A stretch of DNA of 64,000 bases, taken from Taxillus chinensis. Lineage: Eukaryota > Streptophyta > Magnoliopsida > Santalales > Loranthaceae. The stretch's first letter is position 1. Each line of letters begins with the position of its first letter. A program made the position numbers and the translations under genes. The notes under the pieces were generated by a model that searched no databases, had not been told where the DNA came from, and saw only the letters and a list, made by a program, of their open reading frames with translations. This document shows, one piece after another, positions 1-14,016 of this stretch. Location: the NCBI GenBank assembly GCA_023512835.1, contig CM042084.1:11342842-11406841 (forward strand), read 5' to 3'.

Positions 1-2150
1 TTTATACAATTTTAAAAATAGCGATAACTAATCCAATGTTAATGCTTTATGAAGTTGATTGTAGCCAAAAGTGTGAATCACAATTTTTCTTCAAAAGAGT
101 TTTAAGGAGTGCATAATCAGGTGTGATAGATTCACTCTCCCTTTTTGTTTCACATATCACGTATCACTACATGCTTGAGACTTATCATTATTAATGATGT
201 TATATTCATATCTTATAAAATGATGTTATAATTTGATTAAATCTAATATAATTTGTTTTTACCTCTAGTCTCTCACTTGTTTGCCACAAAAAACCCTCTT
301 GCCCTTTTTTAATTAAATTAAACTAAATTATATTATTCTTACTATCATTTATTTATTATTTTACTGGTATGAAAAAAATAGATATTTGAAACCTATTACG
401 AAATACCTATTCAATAAGATCGATATTGAATATAAATAGAGATTCCTTTTTCCATAATAGATTCATAATTTTTACATGATATTTTGATAATTTTAAATTT
501 TATATTTGTCTAATAATTTAAAAATTTTAAATTAAAATAACAAATGTTATATTATGTGTACTTATAATATGATTTTATGATAAATATTGTGTATATTTTA
601 AATAGAAATTTTAAAATATTTTTTATTTTTCAATAATAAATATAATAAATCAATTTAATTTCTTGACACATAAGTTAGAGTAAAATAAACATTTCATGTT
701 AAAGAAAAACCAAGAAAAATGGTGAGGCCACAGGGATGGACCTAGTGCTTAAAACGTTATCGTTTGAAACTCGTAAGTCAAGAGTTGTTTCTACATCATT
801 CTTACATACACTAGGGCTTTTACGGTATTGTTTTACTAAAGGATAAGTGTGTCATTTTTTTATTAATTCCCATTTTAAACAAAACAATGTCGCTCCATCA
901 CCCCAGCGAGTCTTATGTGTCAAGTTTGTGTCATCCAGTGGTTTTAGAGTTCTAACATAACATTGTATCAATAAATGAAGTAGTCCTCTTTACTTCATTT
1001 TTTCTCCTTTTCATTTATTAAACCAAACAATGTTATAAGGTACCTCAAGTAGATCTAGTGTGTCATGCTTACATATGTCAGATCTTATGTACTTTTAAAC
1101 CATGTCGTCTTAATTAATGAACTTAACTCCTCACATTTGTTGAGTTTAGTTAGTTGAATGGTGTCATTTCCATGTCCAGTAATGATGGTCCATTACATAT
1201 ACTCCAGTGGTTTTAATAAATTAAACATCACCATTTATGAATCAAGTGTCTCAACCAAAATTAAGTAAATAAAAACCTTTGATTCTCTCCAGATTGAATG
1301 GCACAACGACTACCTTAAGTATAGGGTTATGTCTTGTAATAATTAGGATAGAAATCCTAGTTCGTTCCCATGGAAAAGAATTAGACTTATAAATTGTTAG
1401 AAAAGGTTTAAAAGTAATGTAAAATAAAATTAAAGAAAAATAAAAGGCTGTATATGCACAGGGAATGAAACTTTTTCTATTCATAGACTAGACTCAATGT
1501 TTTCGAAGTTTTTGTTTTAGATTTGGAAAGAGAAATTGCAAGAACTTCTAAAAGAAGTAAACATTAACAGTTTTACTTAAAGTACAAGAGAAATAAAGAA
1601 AAAAACAAGACTTACAATCCAAACACCAAGAACTTTAAACTAGAATTAACAATAAAATACAATAAAAATTAAAACTGGATAGTAGATTGACAATTATAAC
1701 GTATCTTGAAAGTATAAAAACAACAAACCAGTAATACAAACTTCGAATAGAACTAAAAGGTTGAATCTTGGTGAAAATACAATGTAGTTTGGAAATTAAA
1801 CAATAAGAAAATGGGATGCGAGAATGAGTACAACAACATATTGGGTTTGGTATAAGGATCAACAATCTTGTTATAGTTGGCTTCTCTACTTAAAACAGGA
1901 TCTTTCTTCTTCTTTCACACCTCCAATGCATGCTTCTCCGAGTATCACCAAGAAAAACTCTACCCTCTTTCTTTTTCTTTTTCTCTCCTATTTTTTCTTC
2001 ATATTTGTTTCATTTTTTTGAGAGAGAGTGACAGTTTCCTTTATAAACATAATTTCCACTTTTTTTCTTCATTCAAAAACCTAGGAGACCTTCGTTTTGG
2101 ATGTTTGGTCATAATATAACAGTATATAGGTCTCATGTGTCCATATTTCA
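1..2150. other. AT-rich intergenic stretch, no gene seen
   Basis: Very AT-rich DNA with long A and T runs on both strands. The open frames are short, of low complexity and lack recognisable domains. I see no splice-linked coding exons, RNA gene or intact mobile element here. Confidence 0.6.
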
Positions 2151-2154
2151 AAAG

Positions 2155-2560
2155 TACAAGTTCACTAAGTTCACTGCTCAAGGCTTGCTCGAGCTTAAGG
2201 CTTGCTTTAGATCTGCTCGAGGCTTGATCTCGAGGCTTGATCGAGTATGTCCCGAGTAGGGCTCAAGCAAACTTCGAGCAGGTCTCAGGTAGCATCTATA
2301 GCGTATGCGCTCGAGCCCTTACTCGAGCCTCGCTTGACACCTGCTCGAGATAGAGGCTCAAGCAATAATTCGAGAACGCACCGATACGTAACAAATGATA
2401 CTGATGTGACTTATTTTACGTCAACCAAGAATATAAAAATACCGCAATGCCGGTTGAACATAACGAGAATATCCCACAAGGAACTCACCCAGGCGCTGCT
2501 GCTATTACGCTACAGGAGCACGCTACGGATGAATTAAAAAGCAGTGGATAATTATCTCTT
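2155..2560. repeat. GCTCGAG-rich degenerate repeat segment
   Basis: Many scattered copies of GCTCGAG, CTTGCTCGAG and similar words occur between about 2170 and 2360, followed by a moderately GC-rich tail. A similar pattern is at 32730-32960, where GCTCGAG words are also followed by a CTTATT..ACGT..AA block. This suggests two old copies of one dispersed repeat. There is no convincing terminal structure or protein. Confidence 0.3.
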
Positions 2561-3218
2561 CGAGTCCGCGCTACAGTGCTACACCATGAGCAATTGGATC
2601 ATGTTGTATAATCTGCAGCATGAGTTAATTCTTTCCTTCTAGGAAAACGATGTAAATTGTATTTTGACTTATACTTATTTATTTGTATTATTAGTTGAAT
2701 GCTTTCTCTCATATATATGTGGTTGGATTATTCTGTGTTTAATGCTTTTGATTAACATGTCATTAATCGAGAGCCTGCTGATAACTAGATGAATATACAG
2801 ATCGGAAGATTTATATAAACCTTATAGCTTTCACATCAGTGCTTTTATTATTTTCCAATTAGCTATCCGAAGAGTCATTGAGAATTGTTTTTACATCCAA
2901 TCGATATAATATGATTGCTAACATGCAAAGAGATGTAATTCAACTTCTTATTAAATAAAGTGAAATCGGCTTAGTCTTCTCCTTAGTAAATCTACCGGTT
3001 TTTTTAAGTGACTTCTATTTTGATTACTTTAACAACAACTGTTTGATTTTTTAGATAAAATTAAAGTTCATATATAATTTCAGAATTTAACACTTATAAA
3101 CAAGATAATTTTTCCCGTGAGGTGTTATGATCAAAAAAGAAAGCTTTATATATATTATCTAAAACACAATACTCTGCGCTTGCGGTCAAATTTGCACACA
3201 TCAATAGGATATCAAATG

Positions 3219-3574
3219 ATCCAGGAAAAGGCTGCTAGAGGGATAGGAAATTTTAAAAATAGCAGTAGAAAAGTGGCTCCTGATGGATTCTGTACTCGGG
3301 TACGGGATGCCGCCACTGTAATTGTTGTACCGGGTGGTTCTTTGGGCAGGTGAGTTCAATTCGCTGCAATACAATCCTTGCTCTACTTGGCTCCATTTGT
3401 CGACGCATATGATCATATATTGTGATGTGTTGCAATGTTTCGTGAATCAGGTTCCTGCAGTGCAGGCACTTGGCATTTTAGGTGCACACTTCTGCCTTCA
3501 AGAGGAAATGGTTCCTGCAGTTGTCTCTCGGTTGACTGCATTCCAGGAAGGTTTCATGGATGAGTTGAGCGAGC
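3219..3574 (+). pseudogene. Broken alanine aminotransferase fragment (last two exons)
   Basis: Decayed copy of the 3' end of the alanine aminotransferase gene at 38903-45220, in the opposite orientation. The first part matches the second half of parent exon 14: [12 protein letters not shown] is read here as KVAPDGFCTRVR, and [10 protein letters not shown] as VIVVPGGSLG. It is followed by the same intron, including the words GAGTTCAATTCGCT and CAATACAATCCTTGCTCTAC, and then by parent exon 15 ([17 protein letters not shown]). Because the intron is kept, this was a DNA-level duplication rather than a retrocopy. The join before the last exon carries extra bases, the natural stop is lost and a missense tail runs to 3627. 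It has no upstream exons and cannot make an enzyme. Confidence 0.85.
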
Positions 3575-3627
3575 GAAGAACTTGGAAAAGGGAGGGAAAT
3601 GGTGTGATGCCTGCTTCTTTAGGATGA

Positions 3628-5611
3628 ATTAATTATGTTTCTATATATGGGGCTCTATAATTTATACTGCTAAGTTTTTATAGAGCCACATTTGAGTGCC
3701 AATGGTTTTTACTTTTTCGGGATGTTTCCTTCTTGACAATGTAATCTTTAATTTTTCTCTGAAAGTGTTTGAACAAAAACTGCTTTATGCAAAATGTCAG
3801 TACTCCAGGATTTACTCCCACCCGTTTGAATTTAAGAAAATTGCTGAAATTATCACATCGGGATGAAACTTGAAAATTTTGGTGCTGGTAACCCGATAGA
3901 GCTAGATTTATTGATTTCATTAAAAAAATGTTCAAATTATGTTAGAAAAACATAAAATTTTTTGATGAAAATGAATGCTAAAATATATTATCTTGTTAAA
4001 GATAATATATATGAATTATGAAAGGAATAATATATATGAATTATGAAATAAGACTAACTTTCATGTCAAAATATAATAATACTCGCTAGACATTGGAAAC
4101 AAATTGAAAATAAAAATAATTATGATTTATAATATACGCATTACTATATTAACAGTTGGTCACCAATAAAAACTTTTCACGTTCTTTTCATCTCTTTTTC
4201 ATCTATTTTTTAAACCTAATTTCCATATCTTGCCACGCGTATTTAATCTTCTTAGTTATTGAATTGATATTATTTTTTTTAAATCATACTATAATTTTCT
4301 GAATTACATACAAAATAAATAAAATTTACGGGATTAAGATAAGCCAAAGCAAATTTGTCTAAACTCACTATGGGCCTGAGTCCGTTGAGTCGAAGGCTTT
4401 CAGTGATGGAGGATGGTCCAAGAAAATCTGCATTCGAGAGGGAAAGTCCAGCCCAGTGGCCAATAGGAGGAAAGGTGGGAAACATCCAAGGCAGAGAGAA
4501 CATCAGTGGCTTGTCCTCAATCAAGCGAGTCCACAGCTGAGAGGTAGGGATGTCAACGGGCCGGGTTAGGCCCGAATACTACTCGACCCGAATCTGATTT
4601 GATTTTTTTTAGCCCGCCCTGAACCCGCTCTGCCCCGATAATTTTGATACTTCGGGTCAGATCGGGGCGGGGCGGGACAGGGCGGTATTTTTTAGCATTT
4701 TTTAGCTTTATTTTAGTTAGAAATGCTAAATCGGGGTGGGTCGTGCAAGACCCAATTATGACCCGATGGCATATCGGGACGAGGCAAATCGGGACAGGGC
4801 GGGTTAAGCCTGCTGAGAGTGCCTACACAACTGTAGCAGATAGTTGGGAGGTATCTCTGTCCATAAAAAATGGCCATTTCTGGACACCAGAAACATGCTG
4901 CGGAGCACAGCAAGGACTAGTGGGCGAAGAGGATTACACCCCAAGCCATTGGCATCTGCGAGAAGAGCATCAAAACATGTAGAGGCAGAGTTGAAAGTCC
5001 TGTGAGCTTTAAGATTTGGGATAAAGGGATGGACACAATCCGTTGTTGGCGGACAACAGGGAAAAAAGTGGAAAGCCTGGAAATTTCCAACAACTTTTCC
5101 AGGAAAGTTAAGTTTGGTTACTGATCCAAAAGGAAAGCAGTTGATGGAGAATTTGCCGTTTTCCAGTAAGTCTATCTGCTGCCGCAGGCGGTTAGAAATA
5201 GAAAATTACAAAAATAGCTTAAGCGAATAGGGGATGGGAAAAGTATTTTTTATATTTTAGATATATCCCAAATTCCAACTTTCGTAAGGAGCGTTCAGAG
5301 TCCTTGTGGCAGGGGCAGGGAGGCACAAGAATGGTATACTCGTGCAGAGACGAGACAGTGATGTTGACTAGGTTTCTCAAAAACTACCTTCAGAGTTACT
5401 GGAAAACACCACAAAAAGTCCACATTCACGAGTTGAAATAGACCATTCGTTTAACATATTAAAAGAGATCCAACCCCCAATGAAACCGGTGACCGAAAAT
5501 ATCTGTTTCCCATAAAGTTGCTTGACAGGATTGTGAGATTATAATGAGAAATGAGAGGCTTGACGTCCTAAAGGCGCTTTCCAAGCAAAAGATGGTTAAC
5601 ATATTTTTATC
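3628..5611. other. Intergenic stretch between the aminotransferase fragment and the proteasome gene
   Basis: Mostly AT-rich sequence containing the miniature element at 4544-4811. The segment 4815-5300 is less AT-rich but gives no recognisable protein in any frame. The right part presumably includes the 3' untranslated region of the minus-strand proteasome gene. Confidence 0.5.
4544..4811. mobile_element. hAT-like miniature inverted-repeat element with 8-bp TSD
   Basis: The segment opens with TAGGGATGTCAACGGGCCGG, the terminal style common to plant hAT-derived miniature elements, and has a GC-rich body of CGGG and GGGCGG words. It is flanked by a perfect 8-bp direct repeat GCTGAGAG (4536-4543 and 4812-4819), as expected for hAT transposition. 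The 3' terminus is only loosely the inverse of the 5' terminus, so the ends may have decayed. There is no coding capacity. Confidence 0.5.
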
Positions 5612-8667
<3,056 letters not shown>

Positions 8668-8875
8668 TCTTTTTCAGTTTAAATTCAATAGAATTAGATA
8701 ATCCCTGCATGATCAATCATAGAATTAAAACAAAAAAAAACTCGGGGTTTTAGGGATAGTGAGATCGGCAAGACTTGTGGAGTCAAAAAAACAAACATTG
8801 CACAAAATTGGGGGAAGAACAAAAGGCGCGATCAATTTGGGGAGGAGATGGGGAAAATCGAGAGAAGAACATACA
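8668..8875 (-). other. Probable 5' untranslated intron of the proteasome gene
   Basis: Reading the minus strand, a T-rich stretch ending in CATGCAG precedes an exon at 8704-8668 that leads straight into the ATG at 8667. A matching donor GTATGT occurs at 8874, after GATTAGGGTTTGTATT, a typical plant 5' leader sequence. The inferred intron is 8705-8874. This is inferred from consensus splice sites only. Confidence 0.45.
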
Positions 8876-8991
8876 ATACAAACCCTAATCGCGAGACAGC
8901 AACGAGCGACCAGATGGGAGTGAGGAAGGCGGAAAGGCGTGTACTTGACAAGCAAGCCAACAGCTGAACGGATTTTATTCGTTATAAAATC

Positions 8992-9014
8992 GAATAATAA
9001 TAATAATAATAATA

Positions 9015-9063
<49 letters not shown>

Positions 9064-9069
9064 GTGTGT
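8992..9069. repeat. Compound microsatellite (AAT)n(AT)n(AG)n(GT)n
   Basis: Four simple repeats follow one another directly in the presumed promoter of the proteasome gene: trinucleotide AAT, then AT, then AG, then a short GT run. Such compound arrays are unstable and may vary in length. Confidence 0.95.
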
Positions 9070-9185
9070 TTCCATATATTTACAAACGCACGCACTACGT
9101 TTAACGTGAGAACGTTAACATGAGCCGTCGGATGAGACGCATAAGAGTTCAGCCGTTAGATTAATTAATAAAAAAAAAAAAACGT

Positions 9186-9440
9186 ATCCCGCTTCTGCCT
9201 GCGTCTACGCTCCCTCTTCTGCGCTTGCCCTGTCTCTCATGCGCGCGCTCTCTCCCTCTCCCTCAATCAAGCACGATCCGCGTCGCCATCTCTCCACCCG
9301 CGTCGCCCTCTCTCTCAATCAACTCGATTGCGCTACCTCTCTCCGTCGCCCCTCGTCCACGCTCTCTCTCTCAATCGAACAGCACGATCCGTGCTGCGCT
9401 CGCTCTGCGACAAGGAGGGTATGCTTCAATTTCTCGTTTT
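9186..9440 (+). other. GC-rich orphan leader-like segment
   Basis: An abrupt island of GC- and CT-rich DNA in an AT-rich setting. The phrase CTCTCTCAATCRA followed by GCACGATCCG or a variant recurs about three times at roughly 60-70 bp spacing. The island ends in GACAAGGAGG followed by GTATGCTTCAATTTCTCG, which looks like a plant 5' leader and splice donor on the plus strand. No following coding exon is recognisable before the polygalacturonase array starts at 9856. The frames across it are low-complexity Ser/Arg-rich and not convincing proteins. It could be the orphaned first exon and promoter of a lost gene. Confidence 0.3.
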
Positions 9441-9855
9441 TTCCTATTGTGGACGAATTTTCTATCAGCATATATTCCTATTTTTCATATTTCTACCTGT
9501 TTTCTAGAAGACAGTAGTTCTCAAGAAGATGCACATGCTCCATCTGCAATTTTGCAATTTTGAAAAATAATTGTTTGAGTAATATAATTATGGATTAAAC
9601 TTTTTCTCCTTAAAGTATATATTAATGTAATTTACCAATGAACACCCAACTAATGTTCTGAGTGATTTTTTTTTTTAAAAAATCTTAAATCGAGTGTTTA
9701 ATTGCTTATGCTTATAGTTTATATATATATATATGAACGTTGTTTGATTAATTAATTGAATTGTAGAAATATGAAAGGTAATTGTAATTTTACTTTTAGA
9801 GTTAAACACCAATAAATTGAGAATTGTAGAGATACTTTACTACGTGGTTGTTTAA
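9441..9855. other. AT-rich stretch left of the tandem array
   Basis: AT-rich sequence with a short (AT)n at 9720-9734. It contains no recognisable gene or element. Homology between the tandem units begins at GATATTCAAGC at its right edge. Confidence 0.5.
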
Positions 9856-10204
9856 GATATTCAAGCTTTTAAATTGATATAGAAATATTGGACGGTTAAT
9901 TGAAGATATTTAATTGCAATATTATTCACAAAGAAAATATTGAATAATTAAGAAATCTTGACCATTAATAACTACAAAGCTGCTTATATTGAATAGTCAT
10001 CGACGCATTATGCACCAGCATATGCCATATTGCCATATGTAGGTCATACACATAAATATGTTATTTGCATGTGTGGTCTTATTTCAGTACGACATAGTGG
10101 CATACATATTTATTCACTTTGGGGTTGGGGTAGCTTCTCCGTGCATGGCGATTCAATTCAAGATGCTACTAGTTTTTGCCTAGCTAGTTGGTTGACTGAA
10201 AAAT

Positions 10205-11521
10205 TCAATCCCATATTAGTGATGGGAGTTGGAAAGCAGGTTCAATTCGTCCCATTAATTTCCCAAAAACACTGATGGCACTAGTGGCGAGTGGCTTTCC
10301 AGTCACGTTGGATGTGAGGTTGATTGAATCCAACAAAACTCCGGTACAAGGCACCGCACGACTGCAGTTGAGCGTTACCGCCAAGTCGGATGCGGATGTC
10401 CCAACCATGTTCCTAAATGTCACGTCACTGATGTGAACTCCAGTTAGCTGCAAAACACATAGAACTCATACTCATTAATTTTGTCGTCACAAAAGTATAT
10501 ATGTAACTTAATTCATGCATGGGTCCAGCTAGCTAGCTAGCTAATTGCACATATATAGTTTTAATCTAGTATTTTCAAAAGTGTTGATCAAATTGGCATT
10601 CAGAGATGATATATATATACCTGCTCACTACAGCTAGTCCTATCGCAGTAATTCTGGTCTATGATGATAGGATTCTCGACGGAGTCGAATTTAATGTTCT
10701 CAAAGGTGACATGTCGAACGTTACCCCTCCCGACTTGCCATGTCTTGATCCGAGCGCCGTTAGTGGTGCCGTTGAAGATAATGTTGCTCACACCGATGTT
10801 CTGGACATTCACTTCGTTGGCTCCCCTACCCAAGCTTCCAATGCTGCACATTTGATGATAAAATATAGACGTATCATTATATGAATTCAAACACTAAAAA
10901 GACATGGCCTATGAGTGATAGTAATTGCCTTATTCCATGGCCAGGACCACAAACGATATTGTTGATCCTTATGTCGGAGGTGTAATCTCCGATGGAGATG
11001 CAATCATCACCTACACACACATAAGCACAAAATAAGTAAACTAACTCTTATGCATGAGAAATGATAAATGGTTTCTTGCATGAATGTTTTAGTTTTCCCA
11101 TACCGGAGCCGATTTTGGAATTCTTGATGGTGAGATTTTGGACAGACTGGATATGGATGCCGTCGGTGTTGGGGCTAAGACCGGGGGCTACGATCACAAG
11201 CCTTTCTACTAATACGGAGTTACAACTCATGAGTAGAATATGAACTTGCGGCGCATCCAAGAAGTACAAAGTTGAGATTATCACATCTTTGCTGTTTAAA
11301 AACTTTATTGACTGCATGCATTCACGTAATAATATTACATTCGACACGTACATTTATCCTATATATTTTGTATTGTGTAAATAGGTATTTTAAGCTATAA
11401 TTGTTGGGGGGTAATTAACTATACTCACAGTTGGTGCCAAAGAGGTGCATCCTTGCTGGGGAAAAAATAATATATAATTAGTAGTGAAAAGGTTGATGTT
11501 TTAGCAGTGCATGCATGTGTT

Positions 11522-11560
<39 letters not shown>

Positions 11561-12963
11561 AGGTGGAATTGAAGTTTTGGGACATATAATTATTTACCAG
11601 GCTGGGGTGATCCCTGCAGTTTTGGTCCCACCATGCTTTGCCGCGGCCGTTAATTTTCCCAGGGCCACTCATGGTCAACCCTGTCACACCCTGAAACACA
11701 ATCCATTGACTTTGGTCCAGCCCATTCCACGCTTGGGGAACGTCTGGGGCCATAATTTCCCCAAGCACCTGCTCGATCGGCCATAAATTAATTTTTTATT
11801 TTTCATGAAAAATACTTAAAAGGGTAATTATTATTAATTATCCCTGTTTGTTTCTTAATTACAGTACCTGAAACGAGACAGGAACTTTGCAGGGGCCACT
11901 AAATACTACTGGTTTCACCAAGAAATTGTTCCCGGCTGGAATAACCACGGTAGGACTGCCACCCACCGCGGTACATGCTGCACTCCACGCCTTCAAGAAG
12001 GCCTGTATATATTTGCAGATTTATATATATATATACCAACATGTATAGGTCACTATCCAAAATTAATGGAAAGTGCTTTTGTATATATATATATACACAC
12101 GCCCACAAGCACATATAGAAAATATATCTTAAAATTCTATCATTATTTGTTTTGTTCTATCATTGATCGATGCCACATAGATACTGACTACAAATGTATG
12201 AATTTTAAATGTTAAAAACTTATGATACATAAAACGTATATGTTAGATGATTAAAAATACAGAAGGTCTAATTTACATTATAGTCTTATTTAATGGTTTT
12301 CAGTTGGCTTTAATAGATTATACTCGCGGAGGGACTTCCGACTCCCATAACATAACGTGATGCTGCGCACATTAAAATGTAATAGATTTATGAACTCCAA
12401 ATGCATAAATTTAAATAGGCTGAATATAAATGCAATCAACTATAAAATCTCATGAAGTTTGGAAATTCATAGGGTTCCTTAATTACATGGACAAGTTAGT
12501 AGAATATGTTTTATATCCAATTAAAAGACACGATTAAATTCGATCATGTAAATTGGATGGCCTATGCATTTGCAAGTTTGTGAGAGCTCAATGTCCAAAT
12601 TATATTCTTCTTTTCGTTTGCAATTAATTCATTTGGAAGTTTCTAATATTGGGATGCATATATATATATACACACACACACAAACACACACACTTGATAA
12701 TTCTTTCTTAGATTTATCATCACTAATAGTTCCTAATATTTTGATGGTATGCCCAATTAAGTGTTGAACATGTTATAGTATTTGCATGTATCAATGAATT
12801 AAATAATAGGACGACTAAGAAATTTATATACTTGAGAATTATCCGTTCTGCCATCACCAATGGCTCCATATTTTAAAACATTAAACTGTTCAGCCCTTAT
12901 ACATGCAATGTTCATGACATTGAGCAGTCCCAATATGAACACAATTTTGAGAAAATCCTGCAT
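10205..12963 (-). CDS. Polygalacturonase (GH28), tandem copy 1
   Basis: Hydrolyses alpha-1,4-galacturonosyl bonds of de-esterified pectin in the cell wall. Eight exons give 406 aa: 12832-12963, 11868-12002, 11598-11768, 11429-11455 (27 nt), 11104-11311, 10929-11010, 10621-10843, 10205-10447. A hydrophobic N-terminus (about residues 5-22) suggests secretion, and [15 protein letters not shown] opens the mature beta-helix. All four GH28 motifs are present: SPNTDG (201-206), GDDC (225-228), GPGHGIS (246-252) and RIK (283-285). Intron 6 begins with GC rather than GT, and reading across it restores GHGIS. The start is uncertain: MQDFLK at 12963, or an ATG at 13073 split by an intron directly after it (donor GTAAGAAG, acceptor ATGCAG), giving MDFLK. 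Exo- or endo-action cannot be told from sequence. Confidence 0.93.
11521..11558. repeat. (AT)n microsatellite in intron 3 of polygalacturonase copy 1
   Basis: Pure AT repeat next to exon 3. The equivalent tract is shorter in copy 2 (about 19019-19041) and broken in copy 3 (about 26487-26505), so it distinguishes the three copies. Confidence 0.9.
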
Positions 12964-13254
12964 AATACAAAGTGAATAATAAGAAAGAAAATTAAAAAAT
13001 AAATAATAATTTATGATAAGTCGTAAATGAGTAAAAAAAACTCCCCTCAATAAATAAAAAATCTTCTTACCATGATTTGGAAAGGTTGCTTTGGTGCTTG
13101 AGAATTCCTACAATCTATGAAGCTAATAAGAAGGAAGTAGATATATGGAGGATGAATCCCAGTAGACCAAGAACCAAAGATCTTTCTTCTTTTAAAAATG
13201 TGAAGAAAAACGTCAAGGGCTTTTGTTTTGAGTTAGTGTGCGGAATCAGAGAAC

Positions 13255-13260
13255 TTTATA
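13255..13260 (-). promoter_or_regulatory. Candidate TATA box of polygalacturonase copy 1
   Basis: The minus strand reads CTTTATAAAG about 180 bp upstream of the alternative ATG at 13073. The same words are conserved at the matching place in copy 2 (about 20740-20750) and copy 3 (about 28134-28143). Position and conservation support a core promoter, but no expression evidence is visible. Confidence 0.45.
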
Positions 13261-14016
13261 AAGATTACCAATTACTATTTTTGTTTGCTTGTAGTTGTAA
13301 GCCAGTTCAAATTAAACAAAATGGCTATCTTTAGGATGAGTTCATTATATGACTATAAATAATAATTAGTTAATTTCTATCTTGCTACAAACAATTTAAT
13401 TATCCATTGATAGTAAATACTATTCAAAAAAATAACGTAACAAAATTTAAAATTTTTTTGTTTAAAAACTCTAACGACCTTGATAATTAATTAATTGAAG
13501 ACTTTGTTGATATAATAAATTTAATAGTATATGCCAATAAAACATAATACCTTGACTAAATATAAAGAATTTGTATAGAGCTGGATGCGATCAAACAGAT
13601 AAGAAATATGATGAAATAACAATACAAAATAGAATAGATAGAAGTATAAATATAGCTTAATCAAGTTGTGGTGGGACATGCAAGAACTCTCAATAGTGAA
13701 ATCAACTCTCTTTTCCACTTTGATCTTGGTGCAACAAGTTGGAGCCCAATATATAACAAATGATTAATTGGTCCATAATCCTATAATTTTTCTTCTGTAT
13801 GAACTGTTCATGAATATTAGCAGGCTTATTGGCGTTGGGAGACAATAGCAGATGCTCTTAATTATTGGTGGTATTGGGGTTTCATTTGTCCAACAAAACC
13901 AATTTTATTTCTTTCTGGGGTTTTTGTTTGTCTGGTAATTCTCTCAAATTCTAAAACAATGTATGTTTTTGTGTATGTGAGAGAGAAATGACAAGTTGGT
14001 AGTGGATTGCTGCTGT

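Noticed and set aside
9225..9563. Open frames of about 90-110 residues
   Set aside because: Two frames are open at once over CT-repeat DNA and give Ser/Arg/Leu-rich low-complexity peptides without a domain. Better explained as leader sequence.
10606..10884. Plus-strand open frames over polygalacturonase exon 7, repeated in all copies
   Set aside because: Antisense shadows. They repeat only because the gene is triplicated.
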